64,000 bases of DNA, taken from contig JAMPFT010000019.1 of NCBI GenBank assembly GCA_023664305.1, positions 1 through 64,000 of the forward strand, given 5' to 3'. Of the stretch, positions 43,103 through 52,167 are shown piece by piece. Made by a program: the position numbers and the translations under genes. Source of the stretch: a bacterium. Lineage in GTDB: Bacteria > Bacillota > Clostridia > Lachnospirales > Lachnospiraceae. The stretch's first letter is position 1; each line of letters opens with the position of its first letter. The notes under the pieces are model-generated. The model worked only from the letters and a program-made list of their open reading frames with translations. It was not told where the DNA came from and ran no database searches.

Positions 43103-45190
43103 ATGGCAGGCGAACGGAAGAAAACCGGGACAAAAAAGGCCGGAGCGGGAAGGGTCGAAACCGAAAAGGCTAAAACGGGAAAGGCCGGAGCAGAAAAAGT
43201 CAGGGTCGAAAAGGTTAAAACGGGGAAACCCGGGACGGGACGGGTCAGGATCCCAAAAGCCAAAACGGGAAAAACAGGATCCGTACAGGACGGGAGCGCG
43301 CAGGTTTTTATATCGGAGGCCGATCAATACCTGTTCTCCCGGGGAACCCATTACGATATTTACAAAAAGCTGGGGGCGCACCCTTCCGTGGAGAACGGCG
43401 TAAAAGGTATCTATTTTGGCGTCTGGGCGCCGAATGCCGCGGAGGTTCATGTGATCGGAAGCTTTAACGGCTGGAACGAGGAGTCGCATCCCATGGATAA
43501 GCTCGGCTCTGTGGGAATCTGGGGTCTGTTCATTCCGGAGGCGGCGGCAGGGGATATGTATAAATTCCTGATCCATGCGCAGGACGGGCGGAAGCTTTAT
43601 AAGGCGGATCCCTTTGCAAACCAGGCGGAGTACCGGCCGGGCACGGCGTCCGTCATTGCCGATCTGTCCGGTTTTGCCTGGGGAGATGCAAAGTGGATGG
43701 AGCAGCGGGACAAGAAGGATTGGAACAGAGAGCCCATGGCTATCTATGAGTGCCATGTCGGTTCGTTTATGAAGCATCCTGACGGAACGGAGGAAGGATT
43801 TTATAATTACCGGCAGTTTGCGGATCGGATCGTGGAATATCTGAAGGAGATGAAATATACTCATGTGGAGCTGATGGGGATCGCGGAGCATCCCTTCGAC
43901 GGCTCCTGGGGTTATCAGGTCACGGGCTATTACGCGCCGACCTCGCGCTACGGGACGCCGCAGGATTTCATGTATCTGGTGAACCGGCTGCATAAGGCGG
44001 GGGTGGGTGTGATCCTGGACTGGGTGCCCGCGCATTTTGCAACGGATGCCCATGGCCTGAGCGAGTTTGACGGCGGATGTATTTTTGAGCATCCGGATCC
44101 CAGGCTGGGCGAGCATCCGGACTGGGGAACGAAAATTTTTAATTTCGGGAAGCCGGAGGTAAAGAATTTCCTGATCGCCAATGTCCTGTTCTGGCTGCGG
44201 GAGTTCCATGTAGACGGAATCCGGGTGGACGCGGTGGCGTCCATGCTGTATCTGGACTACGGAAAGCAGGACGGGCAGTGGGTGCCCAATAAGTACGGCG
44301 GTCATGAGAATCTTGAGGCGATCGAGTTTTTCAAGCATTTAAATTCCGTGGTGCGCGGCACCTATCCCGGCTTTTTGACCATTGCGGAGGAATCTACGGC
44401 GTGGCCCAATGTCACCGGCCCGATCGGCGGGGACAGTCTCGGGTTTGCCTTTAAGTGGAATATGGGCTGGATGCATGACTTCTGCGAATATATGAAGCTG
44501 GATCCTCTGTACCGCAAGGGCGCGCATTACGGCATGACCTTTGCCATGACTTACAATGAGAGCGAAAAATATATTCTGCCTCTGTCCCACGACGAGGTGG
44601 TACATCTGAAGTGTTCCATGGTGAATAAGATGCCGGGCTATCAGGTGGATAAGTACGCCAATCTGCGCGTGGGCTATACTTATATGTTTGGACATGCGGG
44701 CAAAAAGCTTCTGTTCATGGGGCAGGACTTCGGACAGGAGAGGGAATGGAGCGAGGCCAGGGAGCTTGACTGGTTCCTGCTTGCGGAGAAGAACAACAGA
44801 GGGCTGAAGGATTTTGTGGGAGAGCTGCTGCGGATTTATCGGAAATATCCCGCGCTCTATGTGCATGACGATTCCTGGGAGGGCTTCGAGTGGATGAACG
44901 CGGACGACGCGGAGAACAGCGTCTATTCCTTTGTGCGAAAAACGTCTTCGGGGAGAAATAATCTTTTGTTCGTGCTGAACATGACGCCGGTCAAGAGGGA
45001 AGCGTACCGCGTCCCCGTTCCGAAAAAGAAGACTTATCGGCTGATTTTAAACAGCGACGAGGAGCGCTTCGGCGGCTGGGGAAATGAGATCCCGGCGGAA
45101 ATTTCCGCAGAGGCGGAGCCTTTCCATTACCATGATTACTCCTTTGCGGTGGATCTGCCCGCTTATTGCGCCGCGGTATTTGTGTTCTGA
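43103..45190 (+). CDS. glgB: 1,4-alpha-glucan branching enzyme with a lysine-rich extension
   Basis: ATG 43103 behind TTGGAGGAAG gives 695 residues. Residues 1-62 are Lys/Gly/Thr repeats (EKAKTGK-like) not found in typical GlgB. Then follow the CBM48 domain (YFGVWAPNAAEV, SFNGWN) and the GH13 barrel. The nucleophile is Asp376 in GIRVDAVASM, the acid/base Glu429 in TIAEEST and the stabiliser Asp497 in LSHDEV. It makes alpha-1,6 branches in glycogen. No other glg gene is beside it in the window. Confidence 0.95.
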   Translation: MAGERKKTGTKKAGAGRVETEKAKTGKAGAEKVRVEKVKTGKPGTGRVRIPKAKTGKTGSVQDGSAQVFISEADQYLFSRGTHYDIYKKLGAHPSVENGVKGIYFGVWAPNAAEVHVIGSFNGWNEESHPMDKLGSVGIWGLFIPEAAAGDMYKFLIHAQDGRKLYKADPFANQAEYRPGTASVIADLSGFAWGDAKWMEQRDKKDWNREPMAIYECHVGSFMKHPDGTEEGFYNYRQFADRIVEYLKEMKYTHVELMGIAEHPFDGSWGYQVTGYYAPTSRYGTPQDFMYLVNRLHKAGVGVILDWVPAHFATDAHGLSEFDGGCIFEHPDPRLGEHPDWGTKIFNFGKPEVKNFLIANVLFWLREFHVDGIRVDAVASMLYLDYGKQDGQWVPNKYGGHENLEAIEFFKHLNSVVRGTYPGFLTIAEESTAWPNVTGPIGGDSLGFAFKWNMGWMHDFCEYMKLDPLYRKGAHYGMTFAMTYNESEKYILPLSHDEVVHLKCSMVNKMPGYQVDKYANLRVGYTYMFGHAGKKLLFMGQDFGQEREWSEARELDWFLLAEKNNRGLKDFVGELLRIYRKYPALYVHDDSWEGFEWMNADDAENSVYSFVRKTSSGRNNLLFVLNMTPVKREAYRVPVPKKKTYRLILNSDEERFGGWGNEIPAEISAEAEPFHYHDYSFAVDLPAYCAAVFVF

Positions 45191-45223
45191 CGGGGTAAAG
45201 GAAAGCGGTCATTTTACCGAAAT

Positions 45224-45257
45224 AAAAGGTAGGCGCACAGCTGCGCCTGCCTTTTTG
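45224..45257 (+). terminator. Intrinsic terminator after glgB
   Basis: AGGTAGGCGCA and TGCGCCTGCCT pair with one G-U around a 4-nt loop and are followed by T5. Confidence 0.9.
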
Positions 45258-45286
45258 TCTCACGGGAAACTTTATCGTGGCCGGGG

Positions 45287-45332
45287 AAGAATGCGGAGCA
45301 TTCTTTTAAGCGTCACGAAGGGACGCTTTTTT
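45287..45332 (+). terminator. Two further hairpins before the flagellin operon
   Basis: AAGAATGC/GCATTCTT with loop GGA (45287-45305) runs into TTTT. AAGCGTC/GACGCTT (45308-45328) runs into T6. Together with the glgB terminator they give three stems in a row. Whether the later ones act as an attenuator for the operon starting at 45401 is open. I saw no clear sigma-D promoter. Confidence 0.6.
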
Positions 45333-45400
45333 CGGCAGGCAGGCTCTGCGGACTTTGTTTCAGCCGTGGAAACGCGGCGTTCGGTATAGGAGAGCAGAAT

Positions 45401-48235
45401 TTGAAGATAACATTTCAGGAACAGAAAACAGCGGAAATCGAAAACCGGCAGACGGGGCGGCGCGTCGGCGACAGAAGCCGCGCGCAGGAGAGAACCCGGG
45501 CGGCGGACAGAGGGTGCGTCGTGAGCCGGGGACAGGACGGCCTGGTAGGAAGAGCGCCGGAAAAGGGGAAAAGTCTTCTCGACATCCAACAGGAGGCCGC
45601 GCAGGCCGACGTAGGGGTCACCCAGGACTATATGACACTTATGTCAAATACCATGTCCGCGGAGGACTATGCCAAAATGCAGGAGGAAGGCTTTGACTTT
45701 GGAGGCATGGATCCGAAGGAGTCCGTGACAATCGTGGATCGGATCAAGGCGGAGCTGGTGCGCTCCGGCAAGCATGTGACGGGGTACACGGACGACCTGG
45801 ATGTGGAGACGCTGACGGCTGTGCTGGGAAGCCAGGTTTTGGCGGAGGCTGTCGCAAAAAGCTTCCAACAGGCGGATATCCCTCTGACGGAAGAAAATCT
45901 GGATCTGGTTTCCAGAGCCTGGGACATGGCGCGGCAGCTTGGCCCTCTGGGGGAAGGAGGCGCCCGATACCTGATTGACAACGGGATGGAGAGCGAGATC
46001 TGGAATCTGTACCTCGCAGAGAACAGCGGGGCCGGAAACGCCGACAGGAATGCGCCGAAGTTTTACGCGGAGGAGGTGCAGGGATATTATACCCGAAACG
46101 GCGAGGACAACAGCGGGCTGGAGGAGCAGATCGACAGAGTAATCGAACGGTCCGGGCGCGAGGTGAACGAAGAAAACAGACGAAACGCCGCGTGGCTTTT
46201 GGATCAGGGTCTGCCGCTTACCGAAGAGAATCTGAACCGGCTGGAGGAGCTGGGCGGGTTAAAGCTGCCCGCGGATCCGGCGACCTTTGCGAAGGCGGCG
46301 TCGGAGGCGCTGACGGAGGGGAAGAACCCGATACACGGACTTCTCGACGGAAAGGGAGAAAACCTTTACGAGAAGGCGGACAGACTTGCGGAGTATTATC
46401 ACAGCGAGGAAGCCTGGGAGAAGTACGGGGGCGATATTACCGCGAGGAGACAGCTGGAGGAAATAAGGCTGCGCATGACGGCGGAGGTAAATATCAAGCT
46501 GCTCAAAAGCGGTTTTTCCATAGATACCGCGCCGATGGAGAAGCTTGTGGAGGCGCTGCGGCGGGCTGAGAGCGAGCTGGCGGAGCAGTATTTCCCGCTG
46601 GACGGCGCGGCAGTGGAGAAGTATCGGGAGCTGCAGCGGACGGACCGAACCGTGGCGGAGCTGCCCGGGCTGCCTGCGGATGTGCTGGGAACCTTTGCGG
46701 AGGGTCAAAGCACGCAGACTCTGGAGGAATTTCACCGGGAGGGAAAGACAAGACAGGAGAGCTATGAGAGGGCAAGGGAAGGCTATGAGACGCTGATGAC
46801 GGCGCCCCGGCGGGATCTGGGGGACAGTATGCGCAAGGCCTTCGGAAATATAGACGAGCTTCTCGGCGATATGGGGCAGGATACAAGCGAGGAGAACCGG
46901 AGAGCGGTTCGGATCCTGGCGTATAACCGTATGGAGATCAATGTCGAAAATCTGGAAAAGGTAAAGGAAGCGGACCGACAGGTGCAGACAGTGGTGGAGA
47001 AGCTGACGCCTGCGGCGACGCTGAAAATGATCCGCGACGGCGTGAATCCGCTGGAGAAGAGCTTTCCCGAGCTGGAGCAGTATTTCAGCGGGCTGCCGGA
47101 GGAATACCGGGAGGAGACGGAGAGCTACAGCCGGTTCCTTTACGGTTTGGAGAGAAATAAAGAGATCACGCAGGCGGAACGGGAGAGCTACATCGGTATC
47201 TACCGGCTGGTGCGACAGATCGAAAAAGCGGACGGGGCTGCCGTGGGAGCACTGGTAAATACGGGAGCGGAGCTGCATTTCTCCAATCTTCTCAGCGCGG
47301 TTCGAAGCGGCAGGGTCAAATCGCTGGACGCAAAGGTGGGCGACAGGCTTGGGACGACGGTCGAGCTGGTGCGGCAGGGCGCAAGTATCTCGGAGCAGAT
47401 CGGGAGAGCCTTTGCGTCTGACGCGCAGAAAGTACTGACAGAAGTGTCATACAGTGAAGAGACGACGAAGGCCTACTACAGCGAGCAGCTGGAACAGTAC
47501 AGGGCGGCCGTGGCGCAGGCGGATCAGGAGAGCGCGGCAATGCTGGAGGGAAGCGGGCTTTCGGCGAACGCGGACAATCTTCTGGCGGCCCGGGCGTTAT
47601 TGGAGGGAGAGGAAAATCTTTTTGCTCCCGGGGAAAGAAAGCGGCGGGGAGAAGAGCTGTGGGAGCTTTTAGACAGGCCGGAGGAATTTGAGAAGGAATA
47701 CAGAGAAAATACGGAAGAGTCACAGGCGCAGACGGAGAGAGCGACGGTTGAGGAAGCGGATACCAGTCTGGATGTGCGGCATATGCAGCTGGTGCATAAA
47801 CAGTTGACGGTAGCCGGAGCGCTGGCCCGGAATCAGGAGTTTTTCCTGCCTGTATATGTGGGAGACAGGCTCACCAGAGTTCATCTGACCTTGGGGCGCG
47901 GCGAAAAAGGCGCAGGTACGGTGGAGATTACGTTCCGGTCCGGAGAGGGATCCGGGATCCGCGGACTGTTCCGTTTCAACGGCGGCTCGCTGGAAGGAAT
48001 TTTGAAAAGCAGCGGGACGGATGAGGTTATGAAAACGGCCAGAGTAGCCGATATCTTTAAAGAGGAAGCCGGTGAAAGCTGGGATATGGGAGACGTCAGC
48101 GTAGTGACTGCCGATATCGGATTTGCGGACGCCGGAAAGGGCACGGATGCCGAAACAGAAAATATAGAGCTTTATCGCGTGGCAAAGGTCTTTATACATG
48201 CCGTGCAGCAAGGAGAAGTAAACGATGAGAATTAA
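45401..48235 (+). CDS. DUF6240-type protein with FliK-like C-terminus
   Basis: TTG 45401 behind TAGGAGAG starts a 944-residue, Glu/Ala-rich, mostly helical protein with no signal or membrane segment. Repeated blocks such as PLTEENL-LV and LPLTEENLNRL suggest internal helical repeats. The last 180 residues (LVHKQLTVAGALARNQEFFLPV, RVHLTLGRG) resemble the beta-rich hook-length control domain of FliK. It overlaps flagellin by 11 bp, which supports a flagellar role such as length control or export. The DUF6240 name is from memory of similar neighbours. Confidence 0.65.
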   Translation: MKITFQEQKTAEIENRQTGRRVGDRSRAQERTRAADRGCVVSRGQDGLVGRAPEKGKSLLDIQQEAAQADVGVTQDYMTLMSNTMSAEDYAKMQEEGFDFGGMDPKESVTIVDRIKAELVRSGKHVTGYTDDLDVETLTAVLGSQVLAEAVAKSFQQADIPLTEENLDLVSRAWDMARQLGPLGEGGARYLIDNGMESEIWNLYLAENSGAGNADRNAPKFYAEEVQGYYTRNGEDNSGLEEQIDRVIERSGREVNEENRRNAAWLLDQGLPLTEENLNRLEELGGLKLPADPATFAKAASEALTEGKNPIHGLLDGKGENLYEKADRLAEYYHSEEAWEKYGGDITARRQLEEIRLRMTAEVNIKLLKSGFSIDTAPMEKLVEALRRAESELAEQYFPLDGAAVEKYRELQRTDRTVAELPGLPADVLGTFAEGQSTQTLEEFHREGKTRQESYERAREGYETLMTAPRRDLGDSMRKAFGNIDELLGDMGQDTSEENRRAVRILAYNRMEINVENLEKVKEADRQVQTVVEKLTPAATLKMIRDGVNPLEKSFPELEQYFSGLPEEYREETESYSRFLYGLERNKEITQAERESYIGIYRLVRQIEKADGAAVGALVNTGAELHFSNLLSAVRSGRVKSLDAKVGDRLGTTVELVRQGASISEQIGRAFASDAQKVLTEVSYSEETTKAYYSEQLEQYRAAVAQADQESAAMLEGSGLSANADNLLAARALLEGEENLFAPGERKRRGEELWELLDRPEEFEKEYRENTEESQAQTERATVEEADTSLDVRHMQLVHKQLTVAGALARNQEFFLPVYVGDRLTRVHLTLGRGEKGAGTVEITFRSGEGSGIRGLFRFNGGSLEGILKSSGTDEVMKTARVADIFKEEAGESWDMGDVSVVTADIGFADAGKGTDAETENIELYRVAKVFIHAVQQGEVNDEN

Positions 48236-49379
48236 TTACAATGTATCCGCAATGCTCTCAAACAACGCATTGGCAAACAACGACAATCTGCTGTCCCAGT
48301 CGCTGCAGAGGCTTTCTTCCGGACTGAAAATCAACCGTGCGAAGGATAATCCGGCGGGACTTGCCATGGCAAAGAGAATGAATGCGCAGATCGAAGGACT
48401 TTCCGTGGCGAACCAGAACGCAAACGACGGTATCTCGATCATTGAAATTGCCGACGGGGCGATGACCGAGGTCAGCGAGATGCTGCAGCGTATCAATGAG
48501 CTGGCGGTCAAGTCCGCAAACGGTACGATGTCCGAAAGCGACAGGGATACCGTACAGGATGAGGTGGCCCAGCTGAAGGAAGAGATCGAGAGAATCTCAG
48601 AGGTTACGGAGTTTAACGGCCAGAAGCTTTTAAACGGCGAGTTTGGCCTGAAGGGTTATGTGTACGGGAATCTGGACGTCAAGGTGAGCGAATGCTCCAG
48701 GGAGGTTCCAGCAAAGCAGTACGGGATTGACTCTGTGACCATTACGAAAGAGATGATAAACGGCGAGGCCAGCGGAGAATATCTGGTGACGGATTTGAAG
48801 CTGGGCGACGGATTCCCTGACCCGGACAGCATGACGGCAAAAATGGACGGCGGGCTCATGCGCCTGAGGGGCTCCAACAATTTTGAGATAACGCTGGATC
48901 TGACGGGCCTGGATCTGGAAAAGGCGCTGGCAGCGGACGGCGCGGAGTTAGAGCTGACGGATCTGACTATCGACGCCACGGGAATCGGGGCGATGATCGT
49001 ACAGGTCGGCGCAAACGAAGGTCAGGTGCTGGAAATCGAGATCCCGGCGATGTCTTTGCGGAACATGGGGATCGAGGATCTGGATGTGAGCACGGCGGAA
49101 GGCGCGTTGGACGCCATCGTAGGAGTTGACAAGGCTGTCAGATATGTGTCCTCCGTCCGCGGCAAGCTGGGCGCTTATCAGAACAGACTGGAATCCACAG
49201 TGAATAATCTGGATGTCTCGTCCGAAAATATGACGGCGGCTTATTCCCGGATCATGGATGTGGATATGGCGGAGGAAATGACGAAATATACTACCTATCA
49301 GGTGCTGACGCAGGCGGGCACTTCCATGCTGGCGCAGGCAAATCAGAGACCGTCTCAGGTGCTGCAGCTTCTGCAGTAA
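48225..49379 (+). CDS. Flagellin
   Basis: A 384-residue flagellin. The conserved N-terminal D0/D1 (MRINYNVSAMLSNNAL, LQRLSSGLKINRAKDNPAGLA) and C-terminal D1/D0 (YSRIMDVDMAEEMTKYT, MLAQANQRPSQVLQLLQ) are intact. The middle (about 150-270) is a variable surface domain. AAGGAGAAG lies before the ATG inside the end of the preceding gene. Export uses the flagellar type III system, but no basal-body, hook or motor gene is in the window. Confidence 0.95.
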   Translation: MRINYNVSAMLSNNALANNDNLLSQSLQRLSSGLKINRAKDNPAGLAMAKRMNAQIEGLSVANQNANDGISIIEIADGAMTEVSEMLQRINELAVKSANGTMSESDRDTVQDEVAQLKEEIERISEVTEFNGQKLLNGEFGLKGYVYGNLDVKVSECSREVPAKQYGIDSVTITKEMINGEASGEYLVTDLKLGDGFPDPDSMTAKMDGGLMRLRGSNNFEITLDLTGLDLEKALAADGAELELTDLTIDATGIGAMIVQVGANEGQVLEIEIPAMSLRNMGIEDLDVSTAEGALDAIVGVDKAVRYVSSVRGKLGAYQNRLESTVNNLDVSSENMTAAYSRIMDVDMAEEMTKYTTYQVLTQAGTSMLAQANQRPSQVLQLLQ

Positions 49380-49406
49380 CCTGAAGGTCAGGAAGCGGGA
49401 GTGAAT

Positions 49407-49883
49407 ATGACACGGGAGCGGAAACAGGAATTTACGCTGAGGATATCGCAGGCTAATCCGACGGAGATGGTCGTTATACTGTATGAAATGCTTCTCTGCT
49501 ATATCGGGGACGGAGCGGAGGCGCTGGAGAGAAAAAATGACGAGGAATTGCACGAGGCGCTGCGAAAGGCGAAAGGATGCCTGAGCGAGTTGATGAATTC
49601 TTTGAATCTGAAATACGAGCCGGCGCCTGCCCTGCTGAGCCTGTGCGGCTTCTGCATCGGCAGGCTGACGGCGTCTGAACTGCGGAAAAGTCCGGAACCG
49701 CTGCAGGAAGCGGAGCGCGTAATCAAACCGATTCGGGACGCTTTCCGGCAGATTGCAGGGCAAAACAGCGCGGGGCCGGTGATGAACAATTCCCAGACGG
49801 TATATGCCGGACTTACTTACGGAAAGAATACCTTAACCGAGAACATGGCTGACCAGGGCGCGAATCGGGGAATGTACGCGTAG
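49407..49883 (+). CDS. fliS: Flagellar chaperone FliS-like
   Basis: ATG 49407 behind GGAAGCGGGAG, 27 bp after flagellin, gives 158 residues. The helical core with TLRISQANPTEMVVILYEMLL and DDEELHEALRKAKGCL-type helices matches FliS, which binds the flagellin C-terminus and prevents early polymerisation. The C-terminal 35 residues are longer than usual. Its last 51 bp overlap the convergent DUF2508 gene. Confidence 0.85.
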   Translation: MTRERKQEFTLRISQANPTEMVVILYEMLLCYIGDGAEALERKNDEELHEALRKAKGCLSELMNSLNLKYEPAPALLSLCGFCIGRLTASELRKSPEPLQEAERVIKPIRDAFRQIAGQNSAGPVMNNSQTVYAGLTYGKNTLTENMADQGANRGMYA

Positions 49884-50129
49884 CTCTTCCTTTTCGGTTT
49901 CCCGTTCCAGCGATGCAAGGTCGATGAGATGCTTGTACCTTTTTTGCAAAGCAGTAATCTCATAAATATAACTGTCGATCAGATCCTCGTCAACAGCATT
50001 GTCAAAGCCCGCGTAGGCGATATCCAGCGCCCTGCGGGTTTTTTCTATGGAATCCTGCAGGGACAGGGGCGTATAATCCTCCGCTACGGGCTGCGCGGTA
50101 TCTGTTTTCTGGCTGAAATAGAATTTCAT
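49833..50129 (-). CDS. DUF2508 family small protein (YaaL-like)
   Basis: The start at 50129 behind AAAGGAAT gives 98 residues, and the helical core SIEKTRRALDIAYAGFDNAVDEDLIDSYIY-style region is that of DUF2508. Upstream of that ATG the frame is open but has no ribosome site. DUF2508 (YaaL) is usually encoded next to bofA, as here, where bofA is divergent. Its 3' end overlaps the 3' end of fliS by 51 bp. The role is unknown. Confidence 0.8.
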   Translation of the reverse strand: MKFYFSQKTDTAQPVAEDYTPLSLQDSIEKTRRALDIAYAGFDNAVDEDLIDSYIYEITALQKRYKHLIDLASLERETEKEELRVHSPIRALVSHVLG

Positions 50130-50274
50130 GGCAAAATATTCCTTTCGCTTTGTTGTTACAAGTATAGGCGGCGAAAATGAAAAATATACCAGAATATTTC
50201 GGGCGGACAATACATAAATTATAAAAACATGCTTTCAGCCGGAAGAAAGGTCCGAACGGCAGGGAGAATATCGG

Positions 50275-50475
50275 ATGAAAAAAGAGTGGTTTTTAAATTT
50301 ATTTATGCGGAGTATATTGAGTGTGATTGCAATTTATTTCATCAATGCCGTGCTGGCGGGAAGGGAAATTAATCTGGGCGTGGGGATTAATCCCTGTACG
50401 GTTTTGACATCCGGAATCCTCGGAATCCCTGGGGTTGCGGTACTTTACGGCATAGGACTTTATAAAAGTTTGTAA
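50275..50475 (+). CDS. bofA: BofA family protein (pro-sigma-K processing inhibitor type)
   Basis: The 66 residues hold two hydrophobic segments with IYFINAVL and GINPCTVLTSGILGIPGVAVLYG, the conserved glycine/proline C-terminal block of BofA. In Bacillus BofA holds SpoIVFB inactive during sporulation. Many clostridia keep the gene without the complete checkpoint. GGGAGAATATCGG precedes the ATG. Its presence suggests a sporulating host. Confidence 0.88.
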   Translation: MKKEWFLNLFMRSILSVIAIYFINAVLAGREINLGVGINPCTVLTSGILGIPGVAVLYGIGLYKSL

Positions 50476-50511
50476 GTTATTGACAAAAATAATTTTTTTC
50501 CGTTTTCTCTC

Positions 50512-50540
50512 TTGCAAAGACGGGAGCTTTTGGTTATAAT
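50512..50540 (+). promoter_or_regulatory. Main promoter of the Tad pilus operon
   Basis: TTGCAA (50512-50517), a 17-bp spacer and TATAAT (50535-50540). The 115-nt leader includes CAGCT/AGCTG arms (50549-50568). A separate TTGACA at 50480-50485 lacks a matching -10. Confidence 0.75.
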
Positions 50541-50654
50541 GCGTTTACAGCTTCACATCTTGAGCTGTTCGGTAATTATTCGATTGATCTTGTGATCTGT
50601 GAGGATGAATATCGTCTCAGGCTTCAGTACAAAAAAGAAAAGGGAGATGGTACG

Positions 50655-51155
50655 TTGGCGGTTTTGTGCGCGTTTTTGGCGGCGGCCTGTATCTATGATC
50701 ATTGCAGGAGGAGGATTCCGAATTATCTGACTGTCATGATGGCTGCCGCGGGTATTATGATCCGGTGCCGGGAATCCGGAATCGGAGGAATTGCGTTCTT
50801 TCTGGCGGGAGCGCTGCCGGTTATGTTTTTTCTCTATCCGTTTTTCAGGATTGGAGCGTTGGGGGCCGGCGATGTAAAATTGTTTGGAGTGACGGCAGGG
50901 TTTCTGCCATTTCAAAAAATCTTGTTATTTTCATTTGTTTCTTTGCTGATCGCAGCTATATTTTCACTTTTCAGGATTATCAGGAAAAAATGTATCAGAG
51001 AGCGGTTTCAAACACTGTGTGACTACGCGCGGGACGTCGCGGGCAGCAAAAGACTGTGCCTTTATCCTTTGCCAAAGGACCGGGAGAGCGCCACGGTTCC
51101 TCTTGCCGGTCCGATATTGCTCGGCGTGCTGCTCCTTCTGGGAGGTGTCTATTGA
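50655..51155 (+). CDS. tadV: Prepilin peptidase of the Tad locus (TadV/CpaA-like, A24)
   Basis: TTG 50655 behind AAGGGAG gives 166 residues with about five membrane helices. The two catalytic aspartates are visible in IYDHCRRRIPN and GALGAGDVKL, the A24 motifs. It should cleave Flp-type prepilins and TadE/F-like pseudopilins made by downstream genes. It is first in the operon and overlaps the next gene by 4 bp. Confidence 0.88.
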   Translation: MAVLCAFLAAACIYDHCRRRIPNYLTVMMAAAGIMIRCRESGIGGIAFFLAGALPVMFFLYPFFRIGALGAGDVKLFGVTAGFLPFQKILLFSFVSLLIAAIFSLFRIIRKKCIRERFQTLCDYARDVAGSKRLCLYPLPKDRESATVPLAGPILLGVLLLLGGVY

Positions 51156-52147
51156 GGGAAGAAGAAAAGGTGCTGGTGTTGTGCGATACGGAAGAGGAGT
51201 ACGCACAGCTTATGACCGAATTTATAAAAAAGCATAAGGATCTGCCCTGGAAGGTACATACCTATACGCAGATCGACGAACTGATGCGCGCGGAAAAAAA
51301 TTCCGTTGAACTGCTGGCAGTATCGGAATCGGCTTACTGCGAGGCCCTGCAGGAACTGCAGCCGCTGCGCATTGTGATCCTGAATGAGAGCGGCAGGGTA
51401 AGATGGGAAAACATTCCCTGCGTAGACAAATATCAGTCGGCGGAGGAGGTAATCAGGGAACTGCTCAGAATCTACATGGAGGTTGCGGATACGCCGCTGC
51501 CAAAGCTGAAGAAAAACTGCAGCACGAAATTTATCGGTAACTATTCCCCGGTGCGCAGAAGCATGCAGACGTCCTTCGCGCTGACGATGAGTCAGATCCT
51601 TGCGAGAGATCACCCCACGCTTTACTTAAATTTTGAGCACTATGTAGGGGTCGCGGAGCTGCTGCCCGATCAGCAGACGATGGATATGGCGGATTTGATG
51701 TATTTTCTGAGCGCCGAAAAGGAAAAATTCAGGCTGAAAATGCGGACAATGATGAAGCATGTGGGAAGGCTGGACTATATTCCGCCCATGAAATCAGGCC
51801 AGAACCTGCTGACGGTCCCTGCGGGAGAATGGATCGGACTGCTGCAGAAGATAGAAGAGCTGGGAGAATATGAGTATGTGGTGCTGGATCTGTGCGAGAG
51901 CATGCAGGGCCTTTTCGACATTCTGCGTATGTGTACGAAGGTCTTTACGCTGACAAAGGAGGACAGGATTGCCAGAAGCAAGCTCCTCCAATACGAACAG
52001 CTGCTGGGAATGTATGAATACGAGGATGTGCTGGAAAAAACCAGGCGGCTGAGCCTTGCGCACATACAGCGGCTCCCGGAGGAGCTGGAGCAGCTGACAA
52101 GGGGAGACCTGGCAGCGCTGGTGAATGAAGTGTTGAAAGAAGTGTGA
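51152..52147 (+). CDS. TadZ/CpaE-like protein
   Basis: TTG 51152 behind GGGAGGTG overlaps the previous stop, so translation is coupled. The 331-residue product has a receiver-like N-terminal part (VLVLCDTEEEYAQL) and a ParA-like P-loop fold with a degraded phosphate loop (IGNYSPVRRSMQTSFAL) and YVVLDLCESMQGL. TadZ proteins place the pilus machine at a cell site. Lack of a proper Walker A means ATP binding is not assured. Confidence 0.78.
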   Translation: MREEEKVLVLCDTEEEYAQLMTEFIKKHKDLPWKVHTYTQIDELMRAEKNSVELLAVSESAYCEALQELQPLRIVILNESGRVRWENIPCVDKYQSAEEVIRELLRIYMEVADTPLPKLKKNCSTKFIGNYSPVRRSMQTSFALTMSQILARDHPTLYLNFEHYVGVAELLPDQQTMDMADLMYFLSAEKEKFRLKMRTMMKHVGRLDYIPPMKSGQNLLTVPAGEWIGLLQKIEELGEYEYVVLDLCESMQGLFDILRMCTKVFTLTKEDRIARSKLLQYEQLLGMYEYEDVLEKTRRLSLAHIQRLPEELEQLTRGDLAALVNEVLKEV

Positions 52148-52167
52148 TACGGAGGCGGAAGAGAAGT

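Noticed and set aside
42836-44338. Minus-strand open frame of 500 codons across the giant-gene/glgB junction
   Set aside because: Antisense to two well-supported genes and without a ribosome site.
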